DNA from: Gymnothorax reevesii
Lineage: Eukaryota > Chordata > Actinopteri > Anguilliformes > Muraenidae
Assembly: GCA_029721435.1 (NCBI GenBank)
Contig: CM056573.1
Coordinates: forward strand, 379,501-443,500
Reading direction: 5' to 3'
DNA length: 64,000 bases
In this document: positions 1 to 11,466 of the stretch, piece after piece
How the letters are laid out: the number at the start of each line of letters is the position of its first letter
Position numbering within the stretch: position 1 is the first letter of the stretch
The notes under the pieces: model-generated
What the model was told of the DNA's origin: nothing
Seen by the model: the letters and a program-made list of their open reading frames with translations, nothing else
Database searches by the model: none
Program-made: the position numbers and the translations under genes

Positions 1-1120
1 CCAATACCCTTTCTGTCAAAAGTCCTTGAGCGTGAGGTTTATGATCAACTGCAATCTTTTTTAACTAACAACAACATTTATGAGATTTTCCAGTCTGGCT
101 TTAGAGCAGCCCATAGCACGTAAACTGCTCTCCTGAGAGTGCTGAATGACCTGCGCCTAGCTACTGACTCAGGTAGCCCTGTGATCCTTGTGCTTTTAGA
201 TCTTACAGCAGCCTTTGATACAGTAGATCACCGGATCCTGTTGTCTCGCCTCAAGCATCACGTTGGCATCAAAGGCACAGCCCTGAAGTTCTTTCAGTCC
301 AATCTGATCAACAGGAGTTTCTCTATCTAGATTGGGGACTCCTCTTCTGTTGCCCCCCTCACCTGCGGCCGACATCAAGGCATGGATGGGTGCTAACTTC
401 CTAAACCTCAATGAAAGCAAGACAGAGATCATTGTATTTCGCAAAACCTCTCCGGCCTTTTCCACCAATGCCCTAGGCCCTCTCGCCTGTAACATCCGGT
501 CTTCTGTCAGGAATGTTGGTGTCATTTTTAACAGTGCCTTCAAGTTTAAACAGCAGGTCAGTGCAGTAGTTAGTAAAAGATTTTTCCACCTGAGAACCCT
601 AGCTAAGACCAAAGCCTACCTGCCTCAGAGTGATCTAGAGAGTGTTATCCATGCCTTCATAATATCACAACTGGATTATTGCAAGGCTCTATACACCGGA
701 ATTAACTAATCACAGCTTCGCTGCCTGCAGTTAGTTCAGAACTCAGCCGCCCGACTCCTCACTCACACAAAAAAGCACGAACACATTACTCCGGTCCTCG
801 CATCACTCCACTGGCTCCCTCTCCATTATCTCATTGATTTTAAACTTCTACTGTCGGTTTATAAATCCCTCCATGGTCAAGCCCCCATGTACCTGTCTGA
901 TCTTTTAAGTCACCACACCCCCTCCAGAGCACTACGGTCAGCTGACCAACTGCTGTTGGAAGTGCCCAGGTCCAGGCTAAAAACCAGGGGGGACAGAGCC
1001 TTTGCAGTAACAGCCCCCAGACTCTTGAACTGCCTCCCCCTCCACATCCGTGCAGCCCAGACTCTGGATATTTTTGAGTCCCATTTAAAGACCCACCTCT
1101 TTTCACTTGCCTTTGATTAA
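1..1120 (+). mobile_element. L2-type LINE fragment, reverse transcriptase with internal deletion
   Basis: Translated pieces match the reverse transcriptase and C-terminal part of fish L2-clade non-LTR retrotransposons. The FDTVDHRILLSRL block is at 210-260, KTEIIVF near 420, the LQLVQNSAARLLT block near 730 and the closing THLFSLAFD near 1090. The reading is broken by stops (for example 121-123 and 328-330) and by a stop near 709. At about 370 the text jumps from the SSVAPLTCG block straight to the DIKAWMGANFLNLN block, so the stretch that should hold the catalytic YADD motif is missing. The 5' end lies outside the window. The 3' end abuts the BEL LTR at 1121. It is a dead 5'-truncated copy. 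The clade name comes from remembered family motifs and was not checked by tree. Confidence 0.82.
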
Positions 1121-1424
1121 TGTTTTGACTATCACGAAAGTCACCACGACTGTTGGACTGGTTGACATTATAGTAGACTCATGAACCCGATATACGACGA
1201 CTCCAAAATATGATGCAATCCGTTTATTTCCAATAAAAAACATGACATAGCACTGGCTTACTTCGCGTGGCTCAAGGTCAAAGACTGTTTGCTTCCCAGT
1301 CTGAATCAGCAACACCTGTACGGGTGAGCTCACCTATATGTGCTGTGGGCCGACACCGAAATCACCCAGTGGTCATATAGTGACATTACAATAATAAAAC
1401 ATCATTACCATTATGGCTGCCACA
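1121..1424 (-). repeat. probable 3' LTR of the BEL element
   Basis: On the minus strand this runs from TGTGTGGCAGCC (near 1424) to a CA end at 1121-1122. It holds an AATAAA signal near 1230 (GGAAATAAACGG on the minus strand). It lies downstream of the element's last coding block, where a BEL 3' LTR is expected. The 5' LTR is not in the window, so the borders cannot be confirmed by comparison. Confidence 0.5.
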
Positions 1425-1606
1425 CACCGGAAAATGTGCAATAAAAGTCAATTCATAGGACTCCAATATTCCGTAGTGAATGTTTGTCTTAAATATCTCA
1501 TTGTCCATTAAGAATGTCTTATATTCCATCAATAACAATCAAATGTCTTCAGAAGTTCAAGAACTAGACCCACTGTTGGAACTTGGTCTTTACAACTGGT
1601 CCAAGG

Positions 1607-2892
1607 TTACTGTGCTGCTTGGAAAAGGCACAGCTTGGTGATAGGCCTGACTAAAATATTAGTCTTGGTCTTAATGCTCGCAGAACGTACAAATCCATTC
1701 TTGTCTGCAAATGTGTTCCGAACTCGGCCCAGCAGCCAAGAACTGCGGGGAGCGGAAGAATCCACTACTAAGACCACATCTCCTGGAACAAGGTTCCTTT
1801 TCTTTCTACTCCATCTGTGACCCTCCTGGAGCAAAGGTAAATACTCCTGCGTTTACCTTTTCCAGAATAAGTTTGAGATATATTGCACCTGTTTCTACCG
1901 TCTCCTGGCGTAGCAGTCCTTGGCATCAAACAATCCTAGTGGCAATACAGGCGTTCCTTTTGTTGTCAACAGGTGACTGGGTGTAAGAGCCTCGAGATCA
2001 TCAGGATCATCGGATACTTTTGTAATAGGCCTGTCATTTAAAATGGCCTCAGCTTCACACAGCACTGTGTGAAAGCTCTCATCATCCAATGTCTGCTGCT
2101 GGAGAACTGAGGTAAGTATCTTCCTTATCATTTGGATAATACGTCCCCATACTCCTCCATGATGGGATGCAGCAGGTGGGATAAAACTCCACTCGATTCC
2201 ATCTTGCAAAAAAGCTCTCTGGATTTTGCGAGAAGCCAACATCTCCCTCAACTCTTTCTCTGCTCCGATGAAATTTGTTCCGTTATCCGATCTCATGCGA
2301 AGAACTTGGCCACGTGGACAAACAAATCTACATAAAGCATTGATACATAAAATCAGTGTCCAATGAGTAGGCACATTCCAGGTGGACTGCCCTACTTGCC
2401 ATGCATGTGAAAATGACCCCGTAGCGCTTCACCTCGCTTCGACCCCTCTTTACTTCCACAGGTCCAAAATAGTCCACTCCTACATTTGTAAAGGGGGGGA
2501 GGTCGGGAGAAACTCTCTCTTTCGGTAAGTCAGCCATTTTTTGTTCTCCTGGTTGTACTCTTTGTCACTTACAGACTCCACAGTTTGAAACAACTTTTCT
2601 TGCTGCAGCTGGCGTTTGTTATCCATTAGCTCCTACGTAATCTGGAGAGCATATGATTTCGTCCGGCATGACCTAACTGGTGATGGATATATTTCAGAAT
2701 CAAGGAGGACACGTGATGTTCCACAGAGAGAATGACTGGATGTTTTGTTGTTTCAGGCATTGCTGCTTTACTTAAACGCCCTCCAACTCTCAGTAACCCA
2801 TCTTGCAGTATGGGATCCAACTTGTAAATTGCACTGCCCCGTTTTACTCCAGGGCTGCCTGATGTCAATGCTTTGATTTCAACATGATACAT
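1607..2892 (-). pseudogene. BEL/Pao integrase region, broken into fragments
   Basis: Three minus-strand pieces cover the integrase. 2626-2892 has the zinc-binding H-H block (HHVSSLILKYIHHQLGHAGRNH). 2328-2537 has the start of the core ([14 protein letters not shown], the first catalytic Asp). 1895-2374 has the second Asp (RSDNGTNFIGAEKEL) and the VWGRIIQMIRK region, where a Glu would normally be expected but is not obvious. 1607-1834 is the DUF5641-like C-terminal module (VPGDVVLVVDSSAPRSSW). The pieces lie in different frames, so no full protein can be made. Confidence 0.85.
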
Positions 2893-2999
2893 TTCTTGCT
2901 GACTGAAGTGGATTATGGCTGACTGCCTCCTGAAGATCTTTCACAGACAGGCTTTGTCCAGCAAGAGTACTTTTCTGCTGCCGCATTTCATTCTCCACC

Positions 3000-3310
3000 T
3001 GAATCATGAAAATGACTGCGAACAGGTCAGGACTAATAATTCTTTAAAACAGATGTTACGTCCACCCCAATTCTCAGTTTTACGGAATTTACCCCATGAC
3101 TTCACCGCTGTTAGATCGCATGAGAAACTGTGTCTTCAGTTGCCTATTATGATAATTGGAAAACTCGTCAATAAAGAAAAATAATTGAGAACTAGCCAGG
3201 ACTATCCTAATTGTCATAAAGGGACGTGTCTGTGTCACCCCAATTCCCGGTTCTAGCTTTGCCCCTGCGTCTAATGTTTTTATTACCTACATGTACAACT
3301 TTACATTTTG
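3000..3310. repeat. unrelated repeat interrupting the BEL pol
   Basis: BEL coding sequence stops near 3310 and resumes near 2999 on the minus strand. The bases between carry a repeat also found near 13200-13440 (reverse orientation) and 13745-13870 (same orientation). Shared words include the GGACGTGTCTGTG block followed by CCAATTCCC and the TTAGATCGCATGAGA-type block. It replaced or accompanied the loss of about 1 kb of reverse transcriptase and RNase H. Confidence 0.6.
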
Positions 3311-5723
3311 CTACCTTTGCTGGTTGTCGTCTGGGGTCTTGCGGAGGGCGTAGCAAGCGCAGCTGGGTGAAGAGGCTGCACCAAAAAGGTGAACAGTCAT
3401 ACGGTACTCCACCGGCTCCTGTTTGATGTCACCTGCTGACCACCACAAAAACCTCAACAAGTCAGTGTGTTCCTCAGGAACCTTGACCCGGTGGAACATG
3501 GCTTTAACATCTGCCATTACTGCTATCGGTTCAAGTCTGAATCTGATCAGCTCGCCCACTAAAGTACTGGTTAAATTAGGTCCTTGTAATAGCTGTTGAT
3601 TCAGTGATGTTCCCTTGAATTCGGAAGCACAGTCAAACACTACACGCAGTGTTTTCTTCTTGGGGTGATGTACTCCATGGTGGGGTATGTACCAGACTTT
3701 ATGATTGGGTTGACTCAGTTCATGCTGGGGTACTCTTTCAGCGTATCCTTTGCTGATCACATCCTCCATGAAGACCCTGTATTCTTGATAGAAGGCCTGA
3801 TCGCGTAGGAACCTCTTCCTCAGTCCACTCAGTCTCTGCTTAGCCACATTGCGATTGTTTGGAAGCACAACATCATCTGTCCTGAAGGGGAGTTTCATTC
3901 TGTAATGTCCATCTTGCAACTGCACTGAACTAGATGCGACATCCATGAACCTTCTGTCTTCTCTGGACATTTCCTCTTCGCCTGAGGTTCTCTCATTGAA
4001 ATCAGTGATATACTGATTGACAGGCAGTTCCTCCAGCCTGTCTACTACAATTCTGTTTACAAACACTGTAGAGCAACCATTTTGCACGTTTCTGATTTCT
4101 TGATGGGGTCCACTTATAACCCATCCCAGCAGAGTTTTGAAAGTGTATGGTCCTTCTCCAATGCTGTTCATCACTTCCCAGGGTTCCATTAACTTGGAAG
4201 CGTTAATGCCAATCAGTAGATCCACCTGAGACTGGATGCGAGGAATACGGATGCCATTCAAATATGGCAATTTTGCCACTTCCTTGTCTGAGATTATGTT
4301 AGATGTTGACACAGGTATTGTTGTCTGTGACAAAACCTCAGGAAGCCTATAAAACTGGTCACCGTTAGAATTGGCTATCTCCAAACCGTGCAGAATGAAA
4401 CTTGAAACTTCTTTATCTGATGTCATGGTGCGCAAATGAACCTTTGCTCTCCTTCCGGTCATTTTTAGTCTCGTCATCAAGCCTTCAGAGCAGAATGTTG
4501 TTGCGCTGCCTGGGTCAAGAAATGCATATGTTTGAATGATTGTATCACCTTTGGAGGACTTTACTTGTACTGGGAGAATTGAGAGAATCCCATTACTGTT
4601 GCCGGCTCTTGTATGTCCAGAAAATGTAGAGACAACTGTGCTATCACTTGCCCTTTCCTGTTGTGCATGATCTTCTATTTCCTTTTCCTTGTTTATGTGA
4701 AGAAGACTTGGATGCTTCTGCCCACACACATTACAAGTCATGCGCCTTTCACACTGTTTACTGATATTTCCAGGATAAAAACAGGCAAAACAAATGCCTT
4801 TCTCCTTCAGAAGGCTTATCTTCTGTGTGTGTGTCTTCCTCTCCAATTGCAGACACTGCTCCAGCCTATGATCAAGAGAGTAGCACAAACACAGATTTTC
4901 CTTTGCGGTCTTGTGCTCTTCGCCTTGTCTTTTGCCCCTGTGGTTACTCATAGACTCAGCAATATCACTCTGTTCGGTGTTAACAACTGTAGTAGCATAT
5001 GTGTTTCCCTTAAACCTTGCTGGTGATTTGTTCCTGCTCTTCTCTATAGGCTTGGATGGCTTTTCATGATACTGCAAATCTCCGAAAATGGGATCGGATG
5101 CTATTTTCACTTGCCGTTCAATGAAAAGAACAATGTCCATAAACTGAGGTCTACGTTTGTGTTGCTCCCAGAACTCACAAGCTTGTGTCTTCCATTTTTC
5201 TTTCAGCTTATAGGGGAGTTTCTGAACCACAGCTCTCATGTTTGCTGGCATGTCAAGTTCTTTGACATAATCCAACTCTTCCATTGCATTACAGCATTCA
5301 CGAAGAAAGAGTGAGTATGCTTTCAGTCCATTGACATCCTCAGCCTTCAACAGAGGCCAGCCAAGCACTTTGTCCACATATGCAGCAGTGATTTTCAACT
5401 CATCCCAAAATGCTCCTGTAGCAGTTCCACTGCTCTCTCATAACCTCTGTCAGAGGGTATATGTTGACAACTGGGGACCAGTTCTTGAGGCTGCCCTCTT
5501 TTGTATTGCTGGAGGAAGTAGAAGCAATCACCCTTGTCAGTAGTTTTATTTACCACAAAGTGCTGAAAGGGTCTGATGAAAGCTCTATATGAAAGAGGGT
5601 CTCCATGAAACACTGGAATTTCCCTTGTTGTTGATAACTTGGCAGTTATCCTGAATATGAGCGGACTGTAGGGAGTGTCCGGAGTCCTGGCTGGGAGAAA
5701 ACCGCATGTGAGCATGGATATGA
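3311..5723 (-). pseudogene. BEL/Pao gag-protease-partial RT
   Basis: Two overlapping minus-strand frames cover this. The upstream piece (5395-5723) has the DUF1759-type start, IPVFHGDPLSYRAFIRPFQH. The long piece (3311-5398, about 690 codons) continues DUF1759 (YVKELDMPANMRAVVQKLP), then cysteine-rich zinc knuckles (CFACFYPGNISKQC and CNVCGQKHPSLLH), then an A17-type aspartic protease (FLDPGSATTFCSEGL). The first third of reverse transcriptase follows (KTLRVVFDCASEFKG, VMADVKAMFHRVKV), up to HLFGAASSPSCACYALRK. It stops before the catalytic YVDD. The N-terminus is replaced by gypsy LTR sequence at 5724, and a frame change lies near 5398. It is not functional. Confidence 0.88.
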
Positions 5724-6870
5724 TGTCATGGTTCTGGTTTTTGATCATGTTTTATGTGCTGGTTTTGTGTTCATGATTATTGTCTTTTATTTATTCTTTT
5801 TGGTTTTTGTAACATTCTGGTTTTTGGTTCATTCCATGTTTCAGTTCCATTGCACTTGTCTCCCCTGTCTTGTGATCTAGTTGGTTCAGTCCGTCTTCCC
5901 TGTCTGTGTGCTCACTGACTTCGGGTGATTTAAAGGAAGTCTGGTGTTTAAAACATTCCTTCGTATCTTGTTTTCTCCCCTCACTCTTCTGTTCTGACTA
6001 CTAACAAGACTGACATTTGTATTATAGTATACTAACACAACTAACCATGTGTATATATAGATTCGATTACTAAATTACTAATAAGCACTCTAGTTTATGT
6101 TATAAAACTGCACCGCTACTAATAGACTAATTCCCTCTTCGCAATCACCCTGTTCTATTCTCCGCCCTTTTGCTTTCCGCCGTCCTCTCCCTATGTTCAG
6201 CGAGAATCTCTCGCACGTGCTTAATTACTTTCCGGCTCTTGTTATCTGTGCACGTAGAACTCCTGGACCGGAGCTGTTTAAATGTCATAGGCTGTTTGTG
6301 TGATTCCTCTCCGTATTTCGTATCTCGTCAATTTCCGTGGTTAGGGTTTCACTCATGTGATTCTCCCGATGTAATTAGTTTCATTTCTCACAGCTGATCT
6401 CTGTATAGCATGTGACCTTTCCTGTGTGTATATTAGGAGTCTTTTCACTCACAGCTCTTGTCAGAACGTTGATCAATATTTCTTTGTGCAGAGCTCCTCG
6501 TATGCCATTGATTATTGTTTTACTTCTACTGGATAGTCCGACCTTGATTCTTTCCATAGCCCTTTTTGTACTGTTTTTGTCTTTCTGGATTTCAACCTAT
6601 TTTTGTATGACCACGAGGATGCCCTGTGTATGACCATTGGCTTTTCATATCGACTACGACTTTTTGCCTATCATTTTTGTATCCCTGCCCATCTGTCTTA
6701 CTAGTTCTGACCCCTGCCTGCCTAATCGATACTGTTTTTGGATTTCGGATATTTGGATATTGTGGCTTGGCAATTCCTGTGTTTTTTGGCTTTGACCCGG
6801 ACTTCATTGAAGGCATACGTTTTTTGGATTTCTGTCTCTCACGTGTGGTTTCTGAACTGTACGTCACAGT
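5724..6870 (+). repeat. 5' LTR of the gypsy element
   Basis: It starts TGTCATGGTTCTGG at 5724, and the same start recurs at 11132. The two copies align until about 6055 against 11466 with a few substitutions and small indels. The right border is estimated: a CA end lies near 6868, shortly before the gag start at 6885. The primer-binding site was not identified with confidence. Confidence 0.7.
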
Positions 6871-6884
6871 GCGTTCTGACCACC

Positions 6885-8003
6885 ATGGAACCAGCGAGAG
6901 ACACCAGTCTGCAAGATACGGTGGCGAATCAGGCCGTCATGTTGGAGTCACAGCAGCAACAGCTATTAGCCGTCATGCAGCACCTCCAGACCATGATGTA
7001 CCAGATGGCGGACCTGACTTAGAAGGCGAAAGCTAACCAGCCTGCACTCGCCGCCAGCTCTGCTAATGTGCCCACCCCTACTCCCATTCATGAGCCACGC
7101 CTTCCACCTCCAGGGAAGTATGATGGGGAGCCCGGCGCATGTCGTGCATTTCTGATCCAGTGCAGACTCATATTCAGCCTTCAGCCTAACACCTTCCCTA
7201 CTGAGCAATCCAGGGTTGCGTACATCTACATCATAACACAACTCACCGGAAAAGCTAAGCAGTGGGCGACAGCGGCTTGGGTGGCAGGGCTTCCCTGTGT
7301 CCAGACATCGACGCTTCTGGCGGAGGAGATGAAGCGAATCTTCGACAGATCAAGACATGGTCATGAAGCCGGACGGGAGCTCCTGCACATCCGTCAGGGT
7401 AATAGATCAGTCTCTGACTTTTCTATCGAGTTCCAGACCTTGGCTACCAACAGCGGATGGCAGAAGCGGGCGCTCTACGACACCTTCTTGAATGGTCTAT
7501 CAGAGTGCATTAAAGATGAGCTACTAACCCGCGACCCTCCCGAAGATCTGAACCGGCTGATAGACCTCGCCATTCATGTGGATGCACGACTGGAAGAGCG
7601 GAGACCTTCCACATGCCCTGCCAGCTACATCCCACGTTTACCTGTCATGACTCCGGTGAGGCGACCTTCCCATACCAGAGCCACTTCGGTGGTGTCTGCC
7701 TCCAAGGGGGAACCTATGCAGGTGGGTCATGCTCGGCTGTCCTGTGAGGAGAGGGACCGGAGGAGGAGGGAACGTGCCTGCTTTTATTGTGGTCAAGCAG
7801 GGCATTTTGCTTCTGAGTGCACACTTAAAGGGCAACGCTTTCTAGTAAGAAGAGGACCACTAGTGGGCGCAACTCTTGAATCTTCCTCCAGTCATCGTAC
7901 CTGTCTGCCGATATTGCTGGAGTGGAGGGGCGGGGCCAAGAAGACCATAACCCTGGTGGATTCTGGAGCTGAGTCCAACTTCATTGATACTCAGACCGCC
8001 TAG
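6885..8003 (+). pseudogene. gypsy gag with zinc knuckle and start of protease, one in-frame stop
   Basis: The ATG at 6885 sits in the context CACCATGG and starts MEPARDTSLQDTV. A TAG at 7020-7022 interrupts the frame, which continues unchanged from 7023. Capsid-like sequence follows (PPPGKYDGEPGACRAFLIQC, then RSVSDFSIEFQTLA), then a CCHC knuckle (CFYCGQAGHFASEC, about 7780-7820). The frame ends in the protease active site (LVDSGAESNFID, about 7954-7990) at a TAG at 8001-8003. Gag packages the element RNA. The single TAG could in principle be read through, but the other lesions argue for simple decay. Confidence 0.85.
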
Positions 8004-9854
8004 GAATGGAGGATTCCTCTGGAGGAAGTATCGCGCCCCCGTGTGGCTAACTCCCTCAGCAGCCAGAAGATCGGCCGCATTACCCATTCCACTACCTCAC
8101 TCAAGCTCCAGGTTTCAGGTAACCACTAATCTCATTGATTCACCACTCTCACCCGTTATTCTCGGTCACCCATGGATGGCAAAGCATAATCCAGAGATGG
8201 ATTGGGGTGAGCACGAGATGAAAAGCTGGAGCCCGTCATGTCATGAATCTTGTCTTGTGAAGGCCAATTGTCATGTAGTTGTTTCCCCAGTTAAGGAGAT
8301 CTCTGGTCTCGATAAAGTGCCTGTTGAGTACCATGACCTTAAGGAAGTTGTCAGTAAATCTCGTGCCACCTGTTGATTATGCTATAGATCTCAAGCCAGG
8401 TACCATGCCCCCCCAGGGGACGTCTGTTTTCACTGTCCCAACCAGAGACCCAGGCCATGGAAAGATACCTGGAAGAGTCGCTAACTGCCGGAATCATCAG
8501 GCCGTCTTCCTCACCAGCCGGAGCAGGCATCTTCTTTGTCGGTAAGAAGGATGGGTCACTTTGTCCATGTATCAATTATCGTGCTCTCAATGACATAACA
8601 GTTAAGAATCGTTATCCCAACCTTCTCATGTCCTCTGCATTTGAGCTCCTCCAAGGAGCCAGGATTTTCACGAAATTAGATCTTCGCAATGCCTACCATC
8701 TGCTTTGTATCAGGGAAGGTGACGAGTGAAAGACGGCGTTCAACACCCCTACTGGGCATTGGGAGTACTTAGTTATGCCCTTTGGACTAACTAATGCACC
8801 TGCCGTGTTCCAGAATCTTGTGAATGATGTGCTTAGAGACATGTTAAATCGCTTTGTTTTCATTTACCTTGATGACATTCTAATTTTTTCCAAGAGTGAA
8901 GAGGAACACACCAGTCACATCCGCCAGGTACTCAAGCGCCTCCTAGAGAACAGACTGTTTGTCAAGGCCAAGAAGTGCGAGTTCTCTGTAACCACCACCA
9001 CCTTCCTGGGATACATCATTACCACCAGGAGCATCAGTATGGACCCTGAGAAGATGAACGCAGTTACGGAGTGGCCACAACCCACCGACCGTAAGTCCCT
9101 GCAACGATTTCTGGGGTTTGCCAACTTCTACAGACAATTCATTCGGAACCACAGCACTGTAGCAGCCCCTCTCACGACCCTCACCTCCTGTAAAGTGAAA
9201 TTCAGTTGGGACCAGCGATCTGACTAGGCATTCTCGGAACTCACAAGACGCTTTGCCACTGCCCCCATCCTCATCCTTCCTGATCCGGACTCCCAGTTTA
9301 TTGTGGAGGTGGACGCTTCTGACATAGGGGTGGGTGCTGTCCTGTCCCAAAGATTCGCTGTGGATAATAAAATTCACCCTTGTGCCTTTTTTTCTCACCG
9401 TCTCAGTTCTGCAGAGCAAAACTACGAAATTGGCAATAGGGAGCTGCTGGCTGTTAAATTAGCCCTGGAGGAATGGAGACACTGGCTGGAGGGCACCAAG
9501 CTTCCGTTCATGGTGTGGACGGATCATAAAAACCTCGAGTACCTCCAGACAGTTAAATGCCTTAACCCTCGTCAAGCCAAGTGGGCCCTTTTATTCCCAA
9601 GGTTTAACTTTCATATCGCTTATCGCCCAGGTTCCAAGAACATTAAACCAGATGCTCTTTCCCGAAGATTTGACCATTCCACCAAGGAAACGATTACCGA
9701 CACCATCCTCCCCAAGGAAGTGTTTGTTAATGCTGTCACTTTGGACATTGAGCACCAGCTGAGGGAGGCCCTCAGGGATTCTGCTGCTCCTAGTAATTGT
9801 CCTACCCAGCGTTTGTTTGTACCCCCTCAGGTTAGAGCTAAAGTTTTAGAGTAG
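8004..9854 (+). pseudogene. gypsy protease tail, reverse transcriptase and RNase H, several stops
   Basis: Protease remains continue to about 8270 (VILGHPWMAKHNP). Frameshifts lie near 8140 and 8370. Reverse transcriptase runs about 8450-9100 with the motifs [27 protein letters not shown] and the intact catalytic FIYLDDIL. The expected Trp after GDE is TGA at 8727-8729, and a TAG lies at 9225-9227. RNase H follows ([41 protein letters not shown], about 9300-9660). The frame ends at a TAG at 9852-9854. Blocks from 8457 to 9854 share one frame, so each lesion is a single-base change. Confidence 0.9.
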
Positions 9855-9888
9855 GGCCACGCTTCCAACCACGCTTGTCAAAAGAACT

Positions 9889-11085
9889 GTGAATTTTATT
9901 TTGAGACACTTTTGGTGGCCTGATATGTGTAAAGATGTTCATGATTTTGTTTCTGCCTGCTCAGTCTGCGCCCAGGCTAAAGACTCTCATCAACCCCCAC
10001 AAGGTCTGCTACAGCCATTACCCACACCTAACCGCCCCTGGTCACACATTTCACTAGATTTCATCACCGGCCTTCCTCCTTCCAATCACCACAACACCAT
10101 CCATACGACTGTTGACCGTTTTTCCAAAGCTGTTCACTTCGTCCCCTTAACCAAGTTACCCTCAGCCTCTGAAACTGCCACACTTATCATTCAACATGTC
10201 ATTCGCATACACGGTATCCCCACTGACATAGTCACCGACAGAGGTCCCCATTTCACTGCCCGGTACTGGAAAGCTTTTTGTAATGCTCTTAGTGCCTCTA
10301 TAAATTTATCAACAGGTTTTCACCCACAGTCCAACGGCCAGACTGAGCGGGCTAATCAGTGCATTGAAATTGTGTTACGTTGTATCCGTGCAAGAAACCC
10401 TGCTTCATGGAGTCATAAGTTGCCATGGGCGGAGTACGCCATTAACTGTTATACCTCCTCTTCCACTAAACTGTCTCCTTTTGAGTGCTTTATGGGGTAC
10501 CAACCACCCCTGTTCCCCAGCCAGGAGGAGGAGGTTGCGGTTCCGTCAGCTCGCGCATTCATTCAACGCTGCCACCGCACCTGGAGAACTACTCGTCTGG
10601 CTTTACTTAAGGCTAAAAGCAGGATGAAGGAGCTGGCGGACCGCAGGCGTACTCCGGCCCCCGTCTACCGTGCGGGTCAAAGAGTGTGGCTCTCCACCAA
10701 GGACATTCCCCTCCGGGGAGGTACACGTAAGCTTTTTCCAAAATTTATTGGGCCATATACTGTTGAGCGTGTCATTAGTCCCACTGCCGTCAGGCTCAGA
10801 TTACCCCTTGCTATGCGCCGAGTGCACCCCACCTTCCAGGTTTCCCGGATTAAGCCCGCAGTAACCCCCCCCCCCCCGTCCTCTGGACCTGATCCCCCAC
10901 CACCCGCCCGGATCATCGACGGAGGCGAGGCATTCACGGTCCGAGCCATCCTGGACTGTCGTCGGCGAAGCAAAGGATTTCAGTACCTCGTCGATTGGGA
11001 GGGCAACGGACCGGAGCATCGCAGTTGGGTGCCTTCACATCCTGGACAAATCTTTAATAAGAGGCTTTCACAAGCATCATCCTAG
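9889..11085 (+). CDS. gypsy integrase with chromodomain
   Basis: An open frame of 398 codons. It begins within the zinc-binding region ([21 protein letters not shown]). The core follows with the catalytic triad visible as [18 protein letters not shown] and the Glu in [15 protein letters not shown]-like region ([13 protein letters not shown]) and a C-terminal chromodomain ([17 protein letters not shown], about 10980-11035) complete it. The frame is shifted from the upstream pol between 9854 and 9889, so in the living element it was part of a longer polyprotein. Chromodomains steer chromovirus integration to marked chromatin. It is unlikely to be made alone. Confidence 0.88.
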   Translation: MNFILRHFWWPDMCKDVHDFVSACSVCAQAKDSHQPPQGLLQPLPTPNRPWSHISLDFITGLPPSNHHNTIHTTVDRFSKAVHFVPLTKLPSASETATLIIQHVIRIHGIPTDIVTDRGPHFTARYWKAFCNALSASINLSTGFHPQSNGQTERANQCIEIVLRCIRARNPASWSHKLPWAEYAINCYTSSSTKLSPFECFMGYQPPLFPSQEEEVAVPSARAFIQRCHRTWRTTRLALLKAKSRMKELADRRRTPAPVYRAGQRVWLSTKDIPLRGGTRKLFPKFIGPYTVERVISPTAVRLRLPLAMRRVHPTFQVSRIKPAVTPPPPSSGPDPPPPARIIDGGEAFTVRAILDCRRRSKGFQYLVDWEGNGPEHRSWVPSHPGQIFNKRLSQASS

Positions 11086-11118
11086 ACCATGCTAAGTTGA
11101 AAGGCCAGGTGGCATTCC

Positions 11119-11131
11119 TTTGGGGGGGTAC
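11119..11131 (+). promoter_or_regulatory. polypurine-like tract before the gypsy 3' LTR
   Basis: A TTTGGGGGGGTAC run ends immediately before the TGTCATGG start of the 3' LTR. A G-rich tract in this place is the usual plus-strand primer of LTR elements. Confidence 0.6.
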
Positions 11132-11466
11132 TGTCATGGTTCTGGTTTTTGATCATGTTTTATGTGCTGGTTTTGTGTTCATGATTATTGTCTTTTATTA
11201 ATTCTTTATGGTTTTTGTAACATTCTGGTGTTTGGTTCATTCCATGTTTCAGTTCCATTGCACTTGTCTCCCCTGTCTTGTGATCTAGTTGGTTCAGTCC
11301 GTCTTCCCTGTCTGCGTGCTCACTGACTTCGGGCGATTTAAAGGAAGTCTGGTGTTTAAAACATTCCTTCGTATCTCGTTTTCTCCCTTCACTCTTCTGT
11401 TCTGACAACTAACAAGACTAACATTTGCATTATACAGTAGTATACTAACACAACTAACCATGTGTA
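11132..11466 (+). repeat. truncated 3' LTR of the gypsy element
   Basis: It repeats 5724 to about 6055 and then stops at the word CCATGTGTAT. The remaining 0.8 kb of the LTR is absent and unrelated sequence begins at about 11467. Either a deletion or a later insertion removed it. No matching target duplication could be found because this end is lost. Confidence 0.8.

Larger units (their letters stand above)
1121..5723 (-). mobile_element. BEL/Pao LTR retrotransposon, decayed and truncated
   Basis: On the minus strand the order is gag (DUF1759-like), zinc knuckles, A17-type aspartic protease, start of reverse transcriptase, integrase zinc finger, integrase core, DUF5641-like tail and an LTR-like end. 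This is the BEL/Pao gene order. The 5' end (high coordinates) is cut at 5723 by the start of the gypsy LTR, and I did not find the missing part beyond 11466. Most of reverse transcriptase and RNase H is gone between about 3310 and 3000 and is replaced by an unrelated repeat. Frameshifts and stops separate the integrase pieces. Its left end starts with TG right after the LINE, so it probably inserted into that LINE. Confidence 0.85.
5724..11466 (+). mobile_element. Ty3/gypsy chromovirus, recently decayed
   Basis: The plus-strand order is LTR, gag with one CCHC knuckle, protease, reverse transcriptase, RNase H, integrase, chromodomain, then a 3' LTR that copies the first 340 bp of the 5' LTR. 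The integrase-last order and the C-terminal chromodomain place it in the chromovirus branch of Ty3/gypsy. A handful of stops and frameshifts (7020, 8001, about 8140, about 8370, 8727, 9225, 9852) disable it, but the motifs between them are clean, so it died fairly recently. It interrupts the minus-strand BEL element. Confidence 0.92.

Noticed and set aside
7020..7022. Programmed readthrough stop in the gypsy gag
   Set aside because: Other stops and frameshifts in the same copy make simple decay more likely.
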